This document shows positions 33,515 through 48,099 of a stretch of 64,000 nucleotides of DNA, piece after piece. The stretch comes from Perca fluviatilis. Its lineage: Eukaryota; Chordata; Actinopteri; Perciformes; Percidae. Positions within the stretch are counted from its first letter, which is position 1; every line of letters starts with the position of its first letter. Under the pieces are notes generated by a model. It made no database searches. It had not been told where the DNA came from and saw nothing but the letters and a program-made list of their open reading frames with translations. The stretch spans positions 31,732,579 through 31,796,578 of the forward strand of contig NC_053114.1 in NCBI RefSeq assembly GCF_010015445.1, in the 5' to 3' direction. The position numbers were made by a program, and so were the translations under genes.

Positions 33515-34290
33515 CTGTACACATGAAATAATTGTAGATGTGAGCTGTAACTGCTGAGATAGTCTGAGGGTGTGTGTATACTGTATGTTTGTGCTGCATG
33601 TATATATCTACATTGGTCTGTATGTGTGTGTGCTTTCTGTATACACTAGAAGTGCATGTGTATTTCCTTCTCTCTAGAGGCCCCGCCAATGCAGATGACA
33701 GATAAATAAAAAACTGATGCGATGTATGACTCTTTCTCTAGAGTATTGTTAGCAGTTATCCTCTTGAACCGCTTGACTTAGTGCCTTTTATTGATGTAAA
33801 TCGCATTTGTCAAATACGATATGATAAATATCCAGTCTCAACCAGTCTCTGTGGCTTACTGGCTTTTATTCCAACATGTAACTGCATTACCCGCAATCAT
33901 ATGAATTAACTTTGACAAACACGATAAGATAAAAAGAGATTGAATGTTTTTGTTGTTCCTCAAGGGTATTGTTACTGCATTTAATCCTATTCAACCGTTC
34001 AGCTTGGCGCTTTTTATTAACCTATTTACACTATTTAATAATGTAAATGACACGGCAATTATTGTATTATCCAATAATTTCCCGTTTTTATTGCTCTTTT
34101 TTTAGCATCAGTGTTTGATGTCTATTTGTGGAAGTGGTAGTAGTGCTGCTGCGTGCGTGTGTGTGTGTGTGTTTTTGTGTGAAGTATTCCACTGGACCCT
34201 CTTTTTCCATCAGTTTTGATGCTGACGGTGGTCTCTTCCAGCTAACTAATTACAGCTTAGAAACTAGGACTCTCCACCATAGATCTAGCT

Positions 34291-36342
<2,052 letters not shown>

Positions 36343-36542
36343 GAGATCGATAGTATGACCTGTCTATAACATATAAAAGAAAAAAACAGTACGGTGTTTA
36401 TTCTCTCCCTTATTCTCTAAACCTCTTTCGGTGTCTGGAAGTTTCTCACTCTATAAATTAGTCTGTTCTGCAAAAATGTAAATGCACATTGGCAAATATC
36501 AAATCACAAGTTAGTGGGGGAAGTCTTAGTCAGTGTCCTCAT

Positions 36543-37102
36543 TTAGGATCCTAGAGGCCTGAGGGTAGAGGCTCCTCCTAAGCCTCTCGGTGCTGGCCTC
36601 TTGTATCCGGTACCTTCTGCCCGTTCTCAACAGAGAGAAAAGGCTGTTACCTGGGTGGTTTGGATCTTTTTATGATTTCCTCCTTTCGCGCAAAAAAAGT
36701 GCAAACATCGTGGCAGGGTAGGGCACTGCCTATTGTATTTTCAGCCGAGCGAACCACTCTTTGCAGGGACTTGCGGTCCTGTTCAGTGCTGTTTCCGTTC
36801 CAGGCAGTGATGTTCCTCGTCAGGACGCTCTCAATGATACAGGAGTATAAATTGCTTAGTATTTGAGGGGATACCCGGAATTTCCTCCAGCGTCTGAGGT
36901 GAAACAGCCTCAGCCTTGCCTTTCTCACCATTGAGTCAGTATGCAGCGCCCAGGTCAGACCCTCTGTGATGTGTTCACCCATACCAATACTGTTGGTATT
37001 ACTGTAAGGGGGCGTGTAGTTCTTTCCCTGCTTCTACCCAAAGTCCACTATAATCTCTTTAGTCTGGCTGGCATTCATGAGTAGGTTGTTGTCCAGATAT
37101 TA
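36543..37102 (-). pseudogene. decayed LINE reverse-transcriptase C-terminal fragment
   Basis: Read on the minus strand from about 37102, the translation gives DNNLLMNASQTKE, then after an in-frame TAG near 37037 MGEHITEGLTWALHTDS, RLRLFHLRRW, SVLTRNITAWNGN and QRVVRSAENTIGS. After a frameshift near 36650 it gives LFSLLRTGRRYR and ASRILN. This order (strand-end Thr-Trp motif, Leu-rich helix, ITxWxGN, DRKSLQRVV, then GRRYR) is what I know from the part after the polymerase domain of fish non-LTR retrotransposons. Residues 1-111 of the longest open piece span 36982-36647. At least one stop and one frameshift make it non-functional; the catalytic domain and endonuclease are absent. Confidence 0.82.
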
Positions 37103-37655
37103 GATATATAGTATATAATAAAATATAAAAATATATATATGTATCTACATGTATCATGATTCAGTGACTCGATGACCTTAATTACTTAATGCCCATTCTA
37201 CCCATTTATGTTCTATGTCAGATCTGTACTTAACACAGGTACTTATATGTTACAGTAATACATGTGAGTGATGGTATGATCTGGTTTCAATGAAAATACT
37301 ATGGCTGATACATGATATTCATCAAAGGAGAAAAGCCACAAGCGACCATCAGTGCCTTAGATTATCATGTACACACTGCCACACATGCACACACGCACGT
37401 GCATTCACACACTCGAAAAATAAGTACACACATAAACCAGACAGCCACTTTGGTCCCTGTGACCAAGACATTTAAAAGGGGGCCTGATTAAATTAAGGCA
37501 CTCATGTCTTCTTAACACCAGATTAAAAGTATCAATATATTTATATTCACTGGTGTTATTCATAGCACCCAAGAGGCAACTAGACACCATAAAGTGGGGT
37601 GACAAACAGATCCCCTGGCTATTAATAGAAGGAGATGGAAAACTATGATCAACAA

Positions 37656-37657
<2 letters not shown>

Positions 37658-37700
<43 letters not shown>

Positions 37701-37741
37701 TCCTGACACCAACTATCTTAGGGTCAAGAACAAGATGGTGG

Positions 37742-37776
<35 letters not shown>
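37658..37776. repeat. two (GA)n tracts
   Basis: GA runs at 37658-37695 and 37743-37776, separated by 47 bp of unique DNA. The minus-strand Ser-Leu frame over them is an artefact. Confidence 0.95.
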
Positions 37777-37783
<7 letters not shown>

Positions 37784-38550
37784 AGAGAGCAGTCATCAAT
37801 ATTTTGATATAGTGTTATATAAAAATTGAGGTTGTGGATGAAATCAGAGTGATGGATCAAAAGTAAAGAGAATAGACAAAGAAAGATGCCTCATAGCATG
37901 TGGAACATTTTTTTATATAGTTTGTCAAAGTTTTAGATAAAATGTGCTGATAAATGTGTTAAAAGTTATTATCGCTGTGATGTGTCAGTGACCTCATCAT
38001 AAATTGCTAAAGAAAAAGAACAGCTTGGGAATCTGTACTTTCAATCAGTACAATTTCTTAAATTTTTTTATACAGTTGTATCAAGATTTTAGGCCCATGA
38101 CATAAATAATTCACTCAAAACCGAATTCTCAGGTCAACTGTTCTCCAAGCTGGTGATAGGGGTTTAATTTGCAGCCAATCAAAAAGTCATCTCCTTGAGC
38201 ATGACCTCAGATTTAACAGCCACGTCAGTTTTGTTGTTAGATTCAAATGGACGTTATGGACTGAGTGGGGACAGAGCAGAAGAAGAAGACTGACACGGAT
38301 TCTAGATCCTTGTATCAAGACTACAGTGTCAACTCTTCAAAAATTGCTAGGCTTTGGGAACCAGCTTCACACTGATATTAGGTAAAATGGTGAGCTGGAG
38401 GATAAAAGTTGTCTGGTGAGGTCAAAGGTCAAGAATCAAATTTCCGCAGCAGGCAAACTGCCTTTAACACAGAACTGGATATGAAATAGGAGTGCCATTT
38501 GAGTCTTGTTTTGTTAGTTTTGGCATCATCCCAATTGGTAATGATGACAA

Positions 38551-39136
38551 TAGCCAGGACACATCAGCCAGATGGCCGACCGTCGACAGAAAAGCCAGTC
38601 GAAATCATCAGTCTCCCTGTGTTGGTCCAAAAAGTGCCACAGAACACACCAAAGAGATAACAGCAGGCGGCGCTAATCTGTATTGTTGCCCAAAAAATGA
38701 AAACCGGCAGCTGATTGGACGAACGCGTCACATGGGTTTGTTTTCTCTGGAAATTCAAAGCCAGACTGTCATGGCGGCCGTTCAGAATACGATCTCATAT
38801 TGTAATAAAATAGTTCACTGAAACATGTTTCTGAAAACATTTTAAGCGAGAAATAGGCCATGCATTTGCTGAATCTGTCTTCATTTCAGATCGACAAAGG
38901 TCAGTTTAAAAGATTTTTGTCAGATTTTGAGAGACTCTAGTCACGCTCATTCTGCTCGCCATTTCCGGGTGAGTCCCGACTGCCCTGCCGCCGACTGAAC
39001 ATGTCAGGTCGGCCAAAATGAACGCCGACAGCCCCCCTGACTGACGACGGCACGGGACACACCGAACAGACTCGAGTCACTGACCTCGCCAGACTGTCCA
39101 ACGGCTGATTTTCGGCCCTGTGTGTCCCGGCCTTAA
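38551..39136. mobile_element. element with GGCC(A/G)GGACACA-type termini
   Basis: The left edge TAGCCAGGACACATCAGCC (38551) and the right edge CTGTGTGTCCCGGCCTTAA (39136) are reverse-complement related, and both are followed inward by GGCCGAC/GTCGGC words (GATGGCCGACCGTCGAC on the left; GTCGGCCAAAATGAACGCC on the right). No coding frame survives and the target duplication is unclear. Confidence 0.58.
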
Positions 39137-39333
39137 GTCACAAACATGGCAAACCAAATGAGCAGTGACTAGTCAGCCCTTTAACTTACACCACTGACTG
39201 ACTGAAATTAAGGCCAACACTTAATGTTATCTTAACCAATAATGAGTGATGACCAAAATTACAACAAGAGGTTTAGAATCAAAACATATCCGTTAACTTG
39301 ATATGGGGTTGTATGTATGTGAGAAAATAAGTG

Positions 39334-39730
39334 TTAAAGCTATAGTGCGTAGTTTCTGTCGCCCCCATGAGGAATTCTAAGTAATGACAACAAAACTGTC
39401 AGCGCGTCCAGATGATACAAACATTCAGTGATTGCGCACAGCCCCCACCCCTCCCCCACGCAATTGCTAGTAGCCAAGGAGGACACGGAGGATTAAAAAA
39501 ACATGATGGACTTAAAGAGGCCGTTATCTTCACTCGAGTTTCTGCGTGCAAAAGTGGCCAGGCGACAAAACCTTCTGAACATAGCCATACTGAGAAATAC
39601 AGAGAAAGTTGTGTGGAGCTGAATCTTAAGTCTTAGATTCTGAGTCTTAATTAGCTTTGTAGCAACTTGTCAATGGCTTGAATGTAACGGACGTTCATTA
39701 ATATAAGAAAGTTACGCACTAAAGCTTTAA
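39334..39730. mobile_element. TTAA MITE, AGC(T/A)(A/T)TAGTGCGTA termini
   Basis: TTAA at 39334-39337 and 39727-39730 encloses AGCTATAGTGCGTAGTTTCT on the left and, in reverse, AGCTTTAGTGCGTAACTTTC on the right. The 389-bp body includes CGCCCCCATGAGG near the left end, familiar from dispersed fish repeats. No coding capacity. Confidence 0.8.
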
Positions 39731-40004
39731 GTTGATTTGAGTTTGGCAGGTGGTTGTGGAAAATATTCTCTCACAGAGTGGAGGTAACTGTTTCTTATAG
39801 TAGACAGAAGAGCCTGTGATTATCAGTTTCAAACAGACAAACAGCTCAAACTAGGGCAGAATGCACACACATACAAATACAAACAAAAACACCTCTGAGT
39901 ATGAAGGGTTGGACAGTTTTCTGTACTCTCTTTTCTTACCATTTCTGTTTTCACCAAAAGGCAGGTGGTCTGGAAGCTGAGTACAGAGTGGAAGAGAAAG
40001 GAGA

Positions 40005-40006
<2 letters not shown>

Positions 40007-40039
<33 letters not shown>
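40007..40039. repeat. (TC)16 tract
   Basis: A short pure TC run. Directly upstream is purine-rich DNA, so the two halves are partly self-complementary. Confidence 0.95.
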
Positions 40040-40043
<4 letters not shown>

Positions 40044-40459
40044 CCATCCCATTACCACTGGCCATTCTGTGAACTCTGACTTGTGCACTTTATGCCTACA
40101 TTAGCTGCATCTAGCTTACCTACTCTGATGCAGAGGAGGCGAACGTCAGCTCTGCTGGAAGTGCTCGGGCACCAGTGGCCAGGAAGCAACATTCTTTGTC
40201 ATGGCTTCCTCTAAATAATTTTGTGCTAATAATGAGTGTATTTACATGGAAACATATTCTGAATCATTATTCAGGTAACATGCTTATCCTTAATATTGTA
40301 ACGGAATGAATGACATGTTAGTGTTTAGCTTCTTTGTTATGAGTGTCACTGTGTTAAGTGATAGACGTTCAGCCAAGATAAAAGGGACTATTTATTGCAG
40401 TTACTGAGATTTCCAGAGTGTTGTAAGCTATCATGTCCGCCATTGTTGTTTTGAACAGT

Positions 40460-41130
40460 CGCGGACCGTCACACACTCTAAATCACGACCATAGCTTCCA
40501 GTAGCTCCTCACGGGACGCTGATTGGAGCAGTAAGCTGGTAGTTCAGACCATGGAGTATTATAAGACCTGGATACAGCGTTCAAGGTGGAGCCCCGTTCA
40601 TTCCTCTGAGAGTTGCTTAGTGGCGCATGAAGCCTTCGTGGAGCCCAAAAATACCCGGATCGTCTGCTGTGCTTCCGCGTTATGCAGCCCATAGAGCAGG
40701 GGCACTAGAGACCTCCGCTAGCCAAGCTGACTACTTCCGGTTTAGCGCTCCATTAACTTGAAAGGGGATTAAATGATTTAATTGTGTGGCTCTTCTAGAC
40801 TTTCCAAATGTTATTGGACCGAATGGATCAAATTCTGATAGTGAAACGAATAATTTTGCGGGTGTTGTGACTGTGAAATGTATCCACTGATTTACAGACA
40901 TCTCTTTTACCATGTAAGTCTATGGGGAAAAGTATTTTTTGGGCAGTTCCACCGTTTGGCCACTATGTTCAATTTACTTCTAAGCCTAGCACCTTCCTGG
41001 GGGCCCGGTTCAGACACAAACGCATTAGGTTGGAGCCTGACAAGATGGATTATCGTGTGATATGTGATCCCGCAATTCTCGCGTGATCTTGTGATATCAC
41101 GAGAATCCAGCTGCCATGCAAGGTAACTGA
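40460..41130. repeat. possible dispersed repeat, class unknown
   Basis: The GC-richer composition, the phrase ACCATGTAAGTCTATGGGG (40910-40928) and the TCGCGTGATCTTGTGATATC block near 41079 are typical of repeats I have seen scattered in fish genomes. I found no terminal repeats or duplication. There is no intact frame. Confidence 0.32.
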
Positions 41131-42390
41131 TTAGCTTCATAGGTTGTTGTTAGGCAAAAGGCAAGGTGTGCTGATTTTCTTCCAAAGAATGCCCCTTACA
41201 TTACGTTTTGCTTCTTTTGGTCACGGTCACGTAGGTCCTCCTGCCCTATGGGGATTTATATATTCCACTAGGAAAACAAGGTCACCTTTGTCTAACTTTA
41301 TAGATGTTGCCAATCACCATCCTGGGGAAAAATAAAATAAACGTCATTACATGACTGGACGTGTACCCTGCGTGGCTGCATAGTTTGTGTATACTGTAGC
41401 AAGTATACCCATACTAGCAATTTCTGCTGGGCAAGGCCCAATAAAAAGGCTTACATTTTCTGGATATTTTTACATTTTTGCTCTATAGTTCAGTACTCTA
41501 GTAGGCAGCACAGAGGGCAAGAGAGACAAAGAGAGTAGTGAACTAAAATTTGAGAAGTATTTGGCTGCTCATGATTGGCTTGATTTAACATGTTAAAATG
41601 CTGAAATGAAGCCAGTATGGATAGTCGAGTTGAGGTCTCATGTAAGTCACCTACAGTACATGCTGCTGATATACAGTATCACACCCAGTCTTGACTGCAC
41701 TGTGTATTGCAGGATGATTCTTCACAGCATTATATTATAAGAATCAAACAATGCAAACTTGACTTTGATGTTGCTTAAAGTAAGAACATGCAGAAAACAT
41801 AAACATACACACTGAGTTATAAACCGAAACACATAGAGTTGGAACATATATATGAGGCTTGAGCTCTCCTTGAACTAATCTGCTAGTGTGATATTGTATC
41901 ATAGCCACAGAATGGAAATGGATAGAAAGGGACTACACTTCAAGGTAGCATTTTTGGTTATTTGGCTTGTTTAGTTAAAGTAGCGCTATGAAGGACATGG
42001 CTAGAGTGCAAAAAACATCTTAACTAAACTTCACTTGAGCATGTTTATGTGATGCCTTTATAATCATATATTATAATCATAAATCCATGATCAAAATTCT
42101 GTGCTGTGCTTTTGACAAAAAAGATGAGCATGAGACAGAAAGAAATATCTATTTGCGCTAATTCTATAAGTAACACCAAGCAACGTCCCAGCTATCTTTA
42201 GTAATTCCATGAATACAGTGCTGAGGGGCAAAACATGCTGTCCTCCTGCTAATGAAGCTTTCAGCCCTGCGCCACAACCACACAATGACAGCTGGCAGGG
42301 GAGGGGCAGGAACTACACGGCATGAAATAAGAGGGGGTAAAAATTGATTAGCAATTTTCATTTGCGCTAAGCTAAACAAAAGAAGGCTGC
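41131..42390. other. unique non-coding sequence
   Basis: AT-rich sequence with no gene. The part 42180-42380 has a mixed composition with AATTGATTAGCAATTTTCAT and may be conserved non-coding DNA, but I see no direct proof. Confidence 0.35.
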
Positions 42391-42800
42391 TGCCCTACTC
42401 TGCATATCATCATGGGGTGGGAGAGGAGGAGGGTGGGTATAGTGTTGATGGTGTTGGGGTGGGATGGGAAGCAATCTTTCAGAGCTCAAGGCATCTATTG
42501 TTTAGTTAGAGAGGATGTGGGTGTTGGGGAGCAAAGAGGGATTCGGGACAGGGAGACAAGAGGACTAGCGATGGGGATAGAGTGACAAGAGGGGAGACAT
42601 GAGGGATGTTAAGGACAGAAGAAAGGGAAACATGAAGGAGAGGACTGATAGAAGGAGGGGAAGAACAAGGATGCAGGTGGGGGGAACAGGTAGAGGGTGA
42701 ATGATGAGAGACAAGAGGGAGAAGGTTAAAAGAATGGGGAATTAGATCAACGAAAAGGAAGAGGAAAAGGAAAGAAAAGATATGGATTAAAGGAATGAAT
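42391..42800. other. polypurine-rich tract
   Basis: The plus strand is strongly G/A rich with GGGGAG, GAGGG and AAAGGAAAG runs; the minus-strand Ser/Pro/Leu frame over it is a composition artefact. A similar tract lies at 43670-43860. Confidence 0.6.
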
Positions 42801-43308
42801 GAAATGGACAGATTTATTTGCACAATAAATACTATATTTTGTCCAAGTAGCTTAAACGTGTATCCACATCTGTGGTAATGGGTTTGGGGTTGCTGGTATT
42901 GTGCAACTGGGAGATGAGGAAAAAATTAAGAGGCACAAAAATGTAATAGGGTGGGGGAAGTCTGGAAGGGCAGAGATTTAAAAAAAGGGAGCAAAGAGTG
43001 TCCAAGAGTTCATGACCAATTCTGAAAATTAAAGCTGGACCAGGACAGACTCACAACACTATTTGATAAACAAAAGTAAAGTGGCAGGGGAAAAAAATGA
43101 CACCACCATCACTTTTAAGTTATTAAAGCCACTGAATACAGACACTCTGACAATAGAGGAATTTGCCAACACTGAGAAAAAAACTGCAGTACGTGTGCAG
43201 TACTGTGGCCAAGCCATGTTGTTGTATGGGCAGTTTTCTTGAAGGGTTTTTTGGCATGACTAGGGTGCATGATGGTTTATTAACAATGACACTAATGCAC
43301 CTCTGTGT

Positions 43309-43386
43309 TTGTGTGTGTGTGTGTGTGTATTTGTACTTTCAGCAGGTTGTCATTCATATTTAGTGGCTTAAACATGTGCGCACATA

Positions 43387-43426
<40 letters not shown>
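43309..43426. repeat. short (GT)10 and (CA)18 arrays
   Basis: A GT run at 43309-43328 and a CA run at 43391-43426 are separated by 62 bp and are complementary. Confidence 0.9.
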
Positions 43427-43431
<5 letters not shown>

Positions 43432-44559
43432 AAATGCAAAAAATGCGAGAAAAATAGCAGCTGGTAAGTGAGTGAGAGGGGGAAAGAAATCAACAACTTT
43501 TAACCAAAACACTGTACACAACTCTAAATTTAATTTTCTGCAAGATTAAGCACAATAATGACTAGCTTTATAAAAACCCATAACTAATGGCTTCCAATGA
43601 GCCAATCTATAGGCATTGATCTGCTCAGTATCTCGTAGACTTGCAATGCAAAGCCTATAAATGAAGGAGGGAAGAGGACAGAGGAACACTAAAGATGAGA
43701 GTGGAGGAGGAGAGAGGAAGAGAAGTGGATGGTGAAAGAGAGAGAGAAAAGGGCAGGGTGAGGATGGTGGAGACGGATGAGAGGCAGAAGAGGAGAGAAG
43801 TACAGAGAAAAGGCAAAGAGATTAGGGAAGAAGACACAAGGAGAAAGGAGAAATCTTTCTGTGGAAAATGCTTGAGCCCTAGCTGGCTGTAAAGAACACA
43901 TTGTGTCTGAGTTAGTTTAGCTATTTACTGTGTCACATTAACAACATTTTATAAAACCTATTAACATCTTTTGTCAAGTCAACAGAAAAAGATCTTAAGA
44001 AACACAATGCTGCTGAAGCAAAGACTCTATTGGACAATTAAAGGGTCACGCCACCAAATTCACACATGAAGTTCAGTTTACTCACAAACCGTACTAATAT
44101 GCTCTGTGGCTCTGGATGTAGCTTTCAAATGTTTTCATGAAGTCTTATTAAAGCATTACAGGAAATGCAGGATTTTAGAGCTTTACCCATGTTATGGACT
44201 AAAAGTCAGGATATCTCGGCATGAGCTACTTCAAATTTAACCATTCTTTTTAATTCTGTCTCTGGTGAATCGAATAATTTTATGGAAATTCAACGCTAAA
44301 TCACTGGAGTACCCCTTTAAGGCTTTAGTATGCTTTTACAAAGTGCTAGTCAAATAGCGTCTGAAACCCCTGCATTGGACAGTTTCTGTAACTTTTTGAA
44401 ACTGACAATCTAACATTTATGTGCACTTCAAACAGTGATAAGCCAGATGTGCGTAGATGAGATATAAGCAGGGCTTGAACTTTCCTGTCAAGCTCTCTTT
44501 TTTCATTATTCCTGTTGAGGGTCTGTCCCAAAGCATGTGCCATTAACCCAATTTGAATG

Positions 44560-44820
44560 ATTGTCACGTTTCATCCCTCCTCAGCCTCTGACAGTAGGCC
44601 TTTCACCCCCTTTTTGAGTGTGGACGTTCTGAGCAGGTATAAACAAGCCCCCCCAGGAACAGCGCTCAGCCTTTCCGCCAATTCTTTCCAGTGGCGGCGG
44701 TACTGCAACGAAAAATCCCCCTGCGGCCTAAAAAGGATTTTCCACATAGGCCACCTTTGTAAAAGAGATGCCTGTAAAACTGCTGCCAGGACGCCTCAAA
44801 CTGCAAACTGTCAGTTATGA
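44560..44820. other. possible conserved non-coding block
   Basis: A GC-balanced, non-repetitive block, unlike the AT-rich surroundings. It has an open plus-strand frame of 87 codons (44557-44820), but no splice sites or recognisable protein. Words such as GGTATAAACAAG and GGCCTAAAAAGG resemble forkhead and MADS-type sites. Treat it as a candidate enhancer or an unrecognised exon; the sequence alone does not decide. Confidence 0.25.
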
Positions 44821-44879
44821 CTCTTTCTATTCTAATTATTTAATCAATGGACTTTTTATATTTGAAAAACTTCCCTCTA

Positions 44880-45140
44880 GCCGAGATAAGCAATTTCAAA
44901 CCTGTGACGTCACCCCAATGTAAAGTCTATGGGCCGAGTTGGAACTCGCGGGCGTGGCCAGCGGGGGAACACTACTGCACATATTCAGTGGGCCGCATAT
45001 CGCAGAAGTAAACCCGGAAGCTTAGAAACTTTTTTGCCGTAATATGCGCCAGGCGAGCAACTCCAGTGAACTGACGGGCGCCATTTTGTAATCTTGTATC
45101 CAGATCAATATAATACATCCATGGTATAAGCCGCTTTTTC
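44880..45140. repeat. possible dispersed repeat, class unknown
   Basis: GTGACGTCACCCCAATGTAA, GTCTATGGGCCGAG and GGGCGCCATTTTGTAATCTT are phrases typical of interspersed repeats in fish. No terminal repeats or duplications are seen. Confidence 0.35.
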
Positions 45141-45681
45141 CTTCAGATATGGTGGAACAACAGATCCTAAGAACTATTTTGTTTTGAGCATAACCTCGCT
45201 TTTATTCATCAATTAATACTCTGTGCACATGATTATGGATTTGGCAGCAAGTTAGAAGCTTAGTTGTTGCCAAACACACAATCAGGTATAAACAGGGACA
45301 CTAACCAAGCACAATACTGTACAAATAATTGCAATATGTCACTGTTCTTTAAGATTGTAATGACTATTATCTATCTAGTGGCTGCACTAATCCCGTAACA
45401 ACAGTGGCATCTTTGTGTGTAGTAAGCAGAAAGACACAAGAGCAACCCAGCTGGAGTTAAAAAATTTCACAATAAAAATCATTTTATTTTTTAAAGGTTA
45501 TTAGGGCAATTAGCTATCTAGTAGTATTCTACATTGCTAATCCTACACTTGACAGCTTTTTAGAGGCTCACTGACTAAGAACTAAAGGTGGTGGCATGTG
45601 AGGAGGAGGAGGATGGTTGAAAATGAAACAATCCTCTGCTGAGAACGCACAGAAGCTTAAACCCGGAGAGGGCTGCTTGCG

Positions 45682-45699
45682 TTAATCCCCATGGATTAA
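45682..45699. promoter_or_regulatory. palindromic TAATCC homeodomain-type site
   Basis: TTAATCC and GGATTAA face each other with four bases between (TTAATCC-CCAT-GGATTAA). TAATCC is the known core for K50 homeodomain factors of the OTX, PITX and GSC type, and such factors can bind inverted cores as dimers. The surrounding 45650-45800 is unique DNA with further AATTAATT words. Function is inferred from the motif only. Confidence 0.3.
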
Positions 45700-45884
45700 G
45701 CTTCTAAATACTCTTATTCAAGCCAATTAATTCATGCATATATCTATCTCCAGCTCTTTTCATGTCATTTAAGATGATGGAGGGCGACTTCCTGGGAAAT
45801 CAGGAGGAGGGTGGATATTCATCTACATTAATGCACACAGGGCTCTCTCTTCAGGACCATGTGGCTACGTACATCCTGATGCGG

Positions 45885-45909
45885 CACACACACACACACA
45901 CAAACACAC

Positions 45910-46004
<95 letters not shown>
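45885..46004. repeat. (CA)60 microsatellite
   Basis: A CA array of about 120 bp with early AA and CG interruptions at 45903 and 45914. Confidence 0.98.
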
Positions 46005-46007
<3 letters not shown>

Positions 46008-46669
46008 CATTAGGGAGGTATACATTGAGAGTTTAATAGGGAAATGATGGTGGGAGGGTGAGGATTGAGAGGGGCCTCCAAACGTTGACTGACGTATTCT
46101 GACAGCTGAATACTAATCATGAGATCAACCTCTGGCTAAATCAACAGGATCTCACTGGGGCCTCTGGCTGGGAGAAGCATAAAAAGGGATTAGCAGTAAA
46201 TACAGAAGGCTTATAAGGAACAGAGAGACACAGGCGGACAGACTGAACAACTTAAAAAAAAAGGTTGAGACGAAGAAGGAACTAAGGATACTAAGGATGG
46301 CAAGAGGGTCTAAGTAGACAGTGGACAAGTACATTGATTTACAATAAAAGTATGGAAATTATTTTGGTAGAGTTTCCCAAGGACAGTAAAGTGAGCAAAA
46401 GTATCCAAGCAACTACATTGAGAGGAAGAAGGAAGACAAGAAATGAAAAGACAAAATTAGAGAGACAAAAATACCTGATATTTATAGTAAATAAAAGAAA
46501 AACAAACATGTACTCACTTACGTAATACTTATGGTATGTTTTTACATGAATAAGTTTCCTCTTTGGGGGGATGCCACTAATGATATGCTGTCCCTAATGA
46601 CATCATCAGGGCCTGAAGTGGACTGCAGTCCGTAGTGTTTGAGAAGCCTCACGTCTCTAGTTACCAGTC

Positions 46670-46674
<5 letters not shown>

Positions 46675-46705
<31 letters not shown>

Positions 46706-46729
46706 TGTGTGTTTGTGTGTGTGTGTGTA
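46675..46729. repeat. (GT)n microsatellite
   Basis: A GT array of 55 bp with two TTT interruptions. It is the only long GT-orientated array on the plus strand in the right half of the window. Confidence 0.96.
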
Positions 46730-47198
46730 GCAACCAGTATTAATAGGAACGCACATCACCCAGGAAGGCTTCCAGATAAATACGATCAGAATACATCCTC
46801 CAGACTATACCCAAGGCTCGAGGGTCATGGTATATAGTAATCTGCTTACAAAAAAAGCAACTAGAGTAAACCTTAGACTGGCAGAAAATATTTAGAACTG
46901 ATGAAGATACAAATGTGCAGTTGTGGAATCAAAAATTATATAATGCTCTACATTGACTACACAACCCAAAGCTGGGTGACACAGCACAGACAAAACTGAT
47001 GGGAAAAGCTCACAGCATAAACTGGCCGGTTTAAACGCTAAGCAACCACAGCCCAAGAACACATTATATAGCCAAACAAACAGCTACAAACAAGTGAGAT
47101 TAATAAGATGTGCAATTGTCTTCGACTGACAGCAGATATTACTCCTGGTGGGAACAGCTGAGAGTTTGTCGACCACATCCTGAACCTCCACTCCACCA

Positions 47199-47277
<79 letters not shown>
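47199..47277. repeat. (AC)8(AT)31 compound microsatellite
   Basis: An AC run converts to a pure AT run of about 63 bp. The AT part is fully self-complementary and prone to cruciform formation. Confidence 0.97.
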
Positions 47278-47279
<2 letters not shown>

Positions 47280-48033
47280 CTTTATATAATTAAGCCGCTA
47301 GTGTGATTAGCTGGCTATATGCTCAGGGTCCATCTAGCCCTGACTCAATTTATTAGTCAACATGTAAATGACTGGAGAGGTCACTGTCGGAAGCTAACGC
47401 AAAGAATGGCCACAACTTTACAACAGCACATTAGGATGCATATACCAAAGTTCACTTAACAAAAGTTCATGTTCTGCACTGGACCCATGTATCCCCTATA
47501 CATTTAGGAGCAGTTTGCAGCGCACATGTTGCAGCGACCAACTCCACTTCTGAGATCAGTGACAGGAGTGTTCCATATTTCAGAGCGAACCAATGCAAAC
47601 ACAGAGAGAACATTCAAATTCCACAAAAGAAATGCCTCAGTTGGCCCCCTGGGGTGTGAACCATTGTGCCAATGCTTAACCTCATGATGCTAAACATAGT
47701 CAAAGACAAATAAATCAGTGCTAATATAAATACTAAAAGTTAGCATTTGTAAAATAATAACAAGCCAGTTTTCAGCATTCTAAAATTGAACACACTTTGA
47801 CAAGAACAACTAAGGTAAAATGCATGCTTACACATTTCCCTAATGTATATTATATTTGTATCACATGTACCATTTCCACTCACTTTTAGATCTGAAATAT
47901 TTAAACTATCTGGAAAAGAATATCTAAATGTTAGTAATTACAAGCTAAGCTATTATTAGAGTATTGCAACTTGTTTCTGTCTTGATCATTAAGAAAAAAA
48001 TCTACAATGAGTGCATAGCACTACTCCTCTTAC

Positions 48034-48086
48034 CTGATATTCTTCAACTCAGGTAACTGCTGTAAGGTGTGCTTAGTCCTCAGAAA
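48034..48086 (-). CDS. possible internal exon, gene unknown
   Basis: On the minus strand a strong acceptor (TTTTTTGTCTAACCTTATTACAG, end at 48087) leads into 53 nt that read FLRTKHTLQQLPELKNI plus two bases, ending in a good donor (CAG|GTAAGA). The frame is open and the surrounding DNA is unique. A 32-nt segment at 49724-49755 and the segment at 49992-50044 are phase compatible upstream. The protein is not recognised; the small size makes a chance match possible. Confidence 0.24.
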
Positions 48087-48099
48087 CTGTAATAAGGTT

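Noticed and set aside
37405..37860. 151-codon minus-strand frame with Ser-Leu repeats
   Set aside because: It is produced by the GA tracts at 37658-37776.
39935..39969. 30-nt minus-strand microexon-like segment (TTCLLVKTEM)
   Set aside because: It is too short to support; its good acceptor comes from the pyrimidine-rich complement of a purine tract.
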